Both the position numbers and the translations under genes were made by a program. The notes under the pieces were generated by a model. That model made no database searches and was not told where the DNA came from. It saw nothing but the letters and a program-made list of their open reading frames with translations. Below, one piece after another: positions 63,946 through 64,000 of a stretch of 64,000 nt of DNA (position 1 is its first letter; each line of letters starts with the position of its first letter). This DNA comes from Stanieria sp. NIES-3757 (GTDB lineage: Bacteria; Cyanobacteriota; Cyanobacteriia; Cyanobacteriales; Xenococcaceae), in the NCBI GenBank assembly GCA_002355455.1, contig AP017375.1:5013640-5077639 (forward strand). The letters run 5' to 3'.

Positions 63946-64000
63946 TATAGATGAACAAGGCAAGTTCACTTTTTTAAATCGTGCTTGGGTAGAAACTTTA
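63875..64000 (+). CDS. PAS-domain protein, partial, joined out of frame
   Basis: The frame shifted by one base from the isochorismatase fragment is open from 63875 to the window edge. It reads LLQRYRQLVESLREIVFNI and then DEQGKFTFLNRAWVETL, the opening of a PAS/PAC sensor domain in signalling proteins. No start codon of its own is visible except TTG at 63875. The rest lies outside the window. Confidence 0.6.
   Translation, partial: MFPHPSLLQRYRQLVESLREIVFNIDEQGKFTFLNRAWVETL

Noticed and set aside
1-64000. CRISPR array, rRNA or tRNA genes
   Set aside because: No regularly spaced repeats of 25-40 bp, no rRNA-like sequence and no tRNA T-arm in a cloverleaf context were found; a covariance-model scan would be decisive.

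Overview
The window is chromosomal DNA of a cyanobacterium. It carries two minor allophycocyanin genes (apcD, apcF), psbY, thf1/psb29, zds (crtQ), bicA, ferredoxin-thioredoxin reductase variable chain, a plant-type ferredoxin and type I glutamine synthetase behind an NtcA-type promoter. The HIP1 octamer GCGATCGC recurs throughout. Base composition is AT-rich, intergenic spacers are long, and short heptamer tandem repeats and palindromes are scattered between genes. I think of a Pleurocapsales/Stanieria-like lineage, but that is an impression, not something I can prove from the sequence.

Layout. 1-3.4 kb: an unrecognised partial gene, then an Old Yellow Enzyme/aldo-keto reductase pair read divergently from an HxlR-type regulator. 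3.6-5.5 kb: a small repeat protein, a pentapeptide-repeat protein and an AT-rich gap that hides a decayed small gene. 5.6-11.7 kb: pdhB, a Mut7-C RNase-like protein, a haloacetate-dehalogenase-like hydrolase, a SagB-type oxidoreductase with a small partner, and thf1. 11.8-18.6 kb: an ion and inorganic-carbon block with two CPA2 antiporters of different active-site type, a DUF6671 protein and the Na+/bicarbonate symporter BicA. 19-25.7 kb: two small membrane proteins, then ybjN-like, lipoate ligase-like and apcD in one direction, a ferritin-like protein, a GST, a VOC/TIGR02652 pair and a gamma-carbonic-anhydrase-like protein. 25.7-30.5 kb: psbY, mutL, a J-domain protein and a HerA-like ATPase. 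31-35.8 kb: a degenerate GGDEF-EAL protein, a cyanobacterial hypothetical, zds and an SRPBCC protein.

35.8-40.4 kb is the one clearly accessory region. It holds a RelE-like toxin fragment, two truncated copies of one antitoxin-like gene forming an ungapped ~135-bp direct repeat exactly 3,100 bp apart, a choloylglycine-hydrolase-like enzyme paired with an outer-membrane barrel between those repeats, a GC-rich multi-hairpin element and an abortive-infection (Abi) protein. From 40.6 kb the content is housekeeping again: clpB, apcF, glnA, S-formylglutathione hydrolase, folD, a lipoprotein/NUDIX pair, a C-terminal processing protease, ftrV, a Zur-like regulator, a squalene/phytoene synthase homologue, ferredoxin, DUF29, a phosphoesterase, hisC, rph, priA and a group 2 sigma factor. 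The right end has an acetyltransferase with a stop at codon 3, and an isochorismatase-like gene that breaks off and runs out of frame into a PAS domain.

No rRNA, tRNA, CRISPR array or intact transposase was seen. The strongest leads are the repeat-flanked cassette with toxin-antitoxin debris (35.8-40.4 kb), the isochorismatase/PAS junction, the folded palindromic repeats, and the hydrolase that keeps every fluoroacetate-dehalogenase signature residue.
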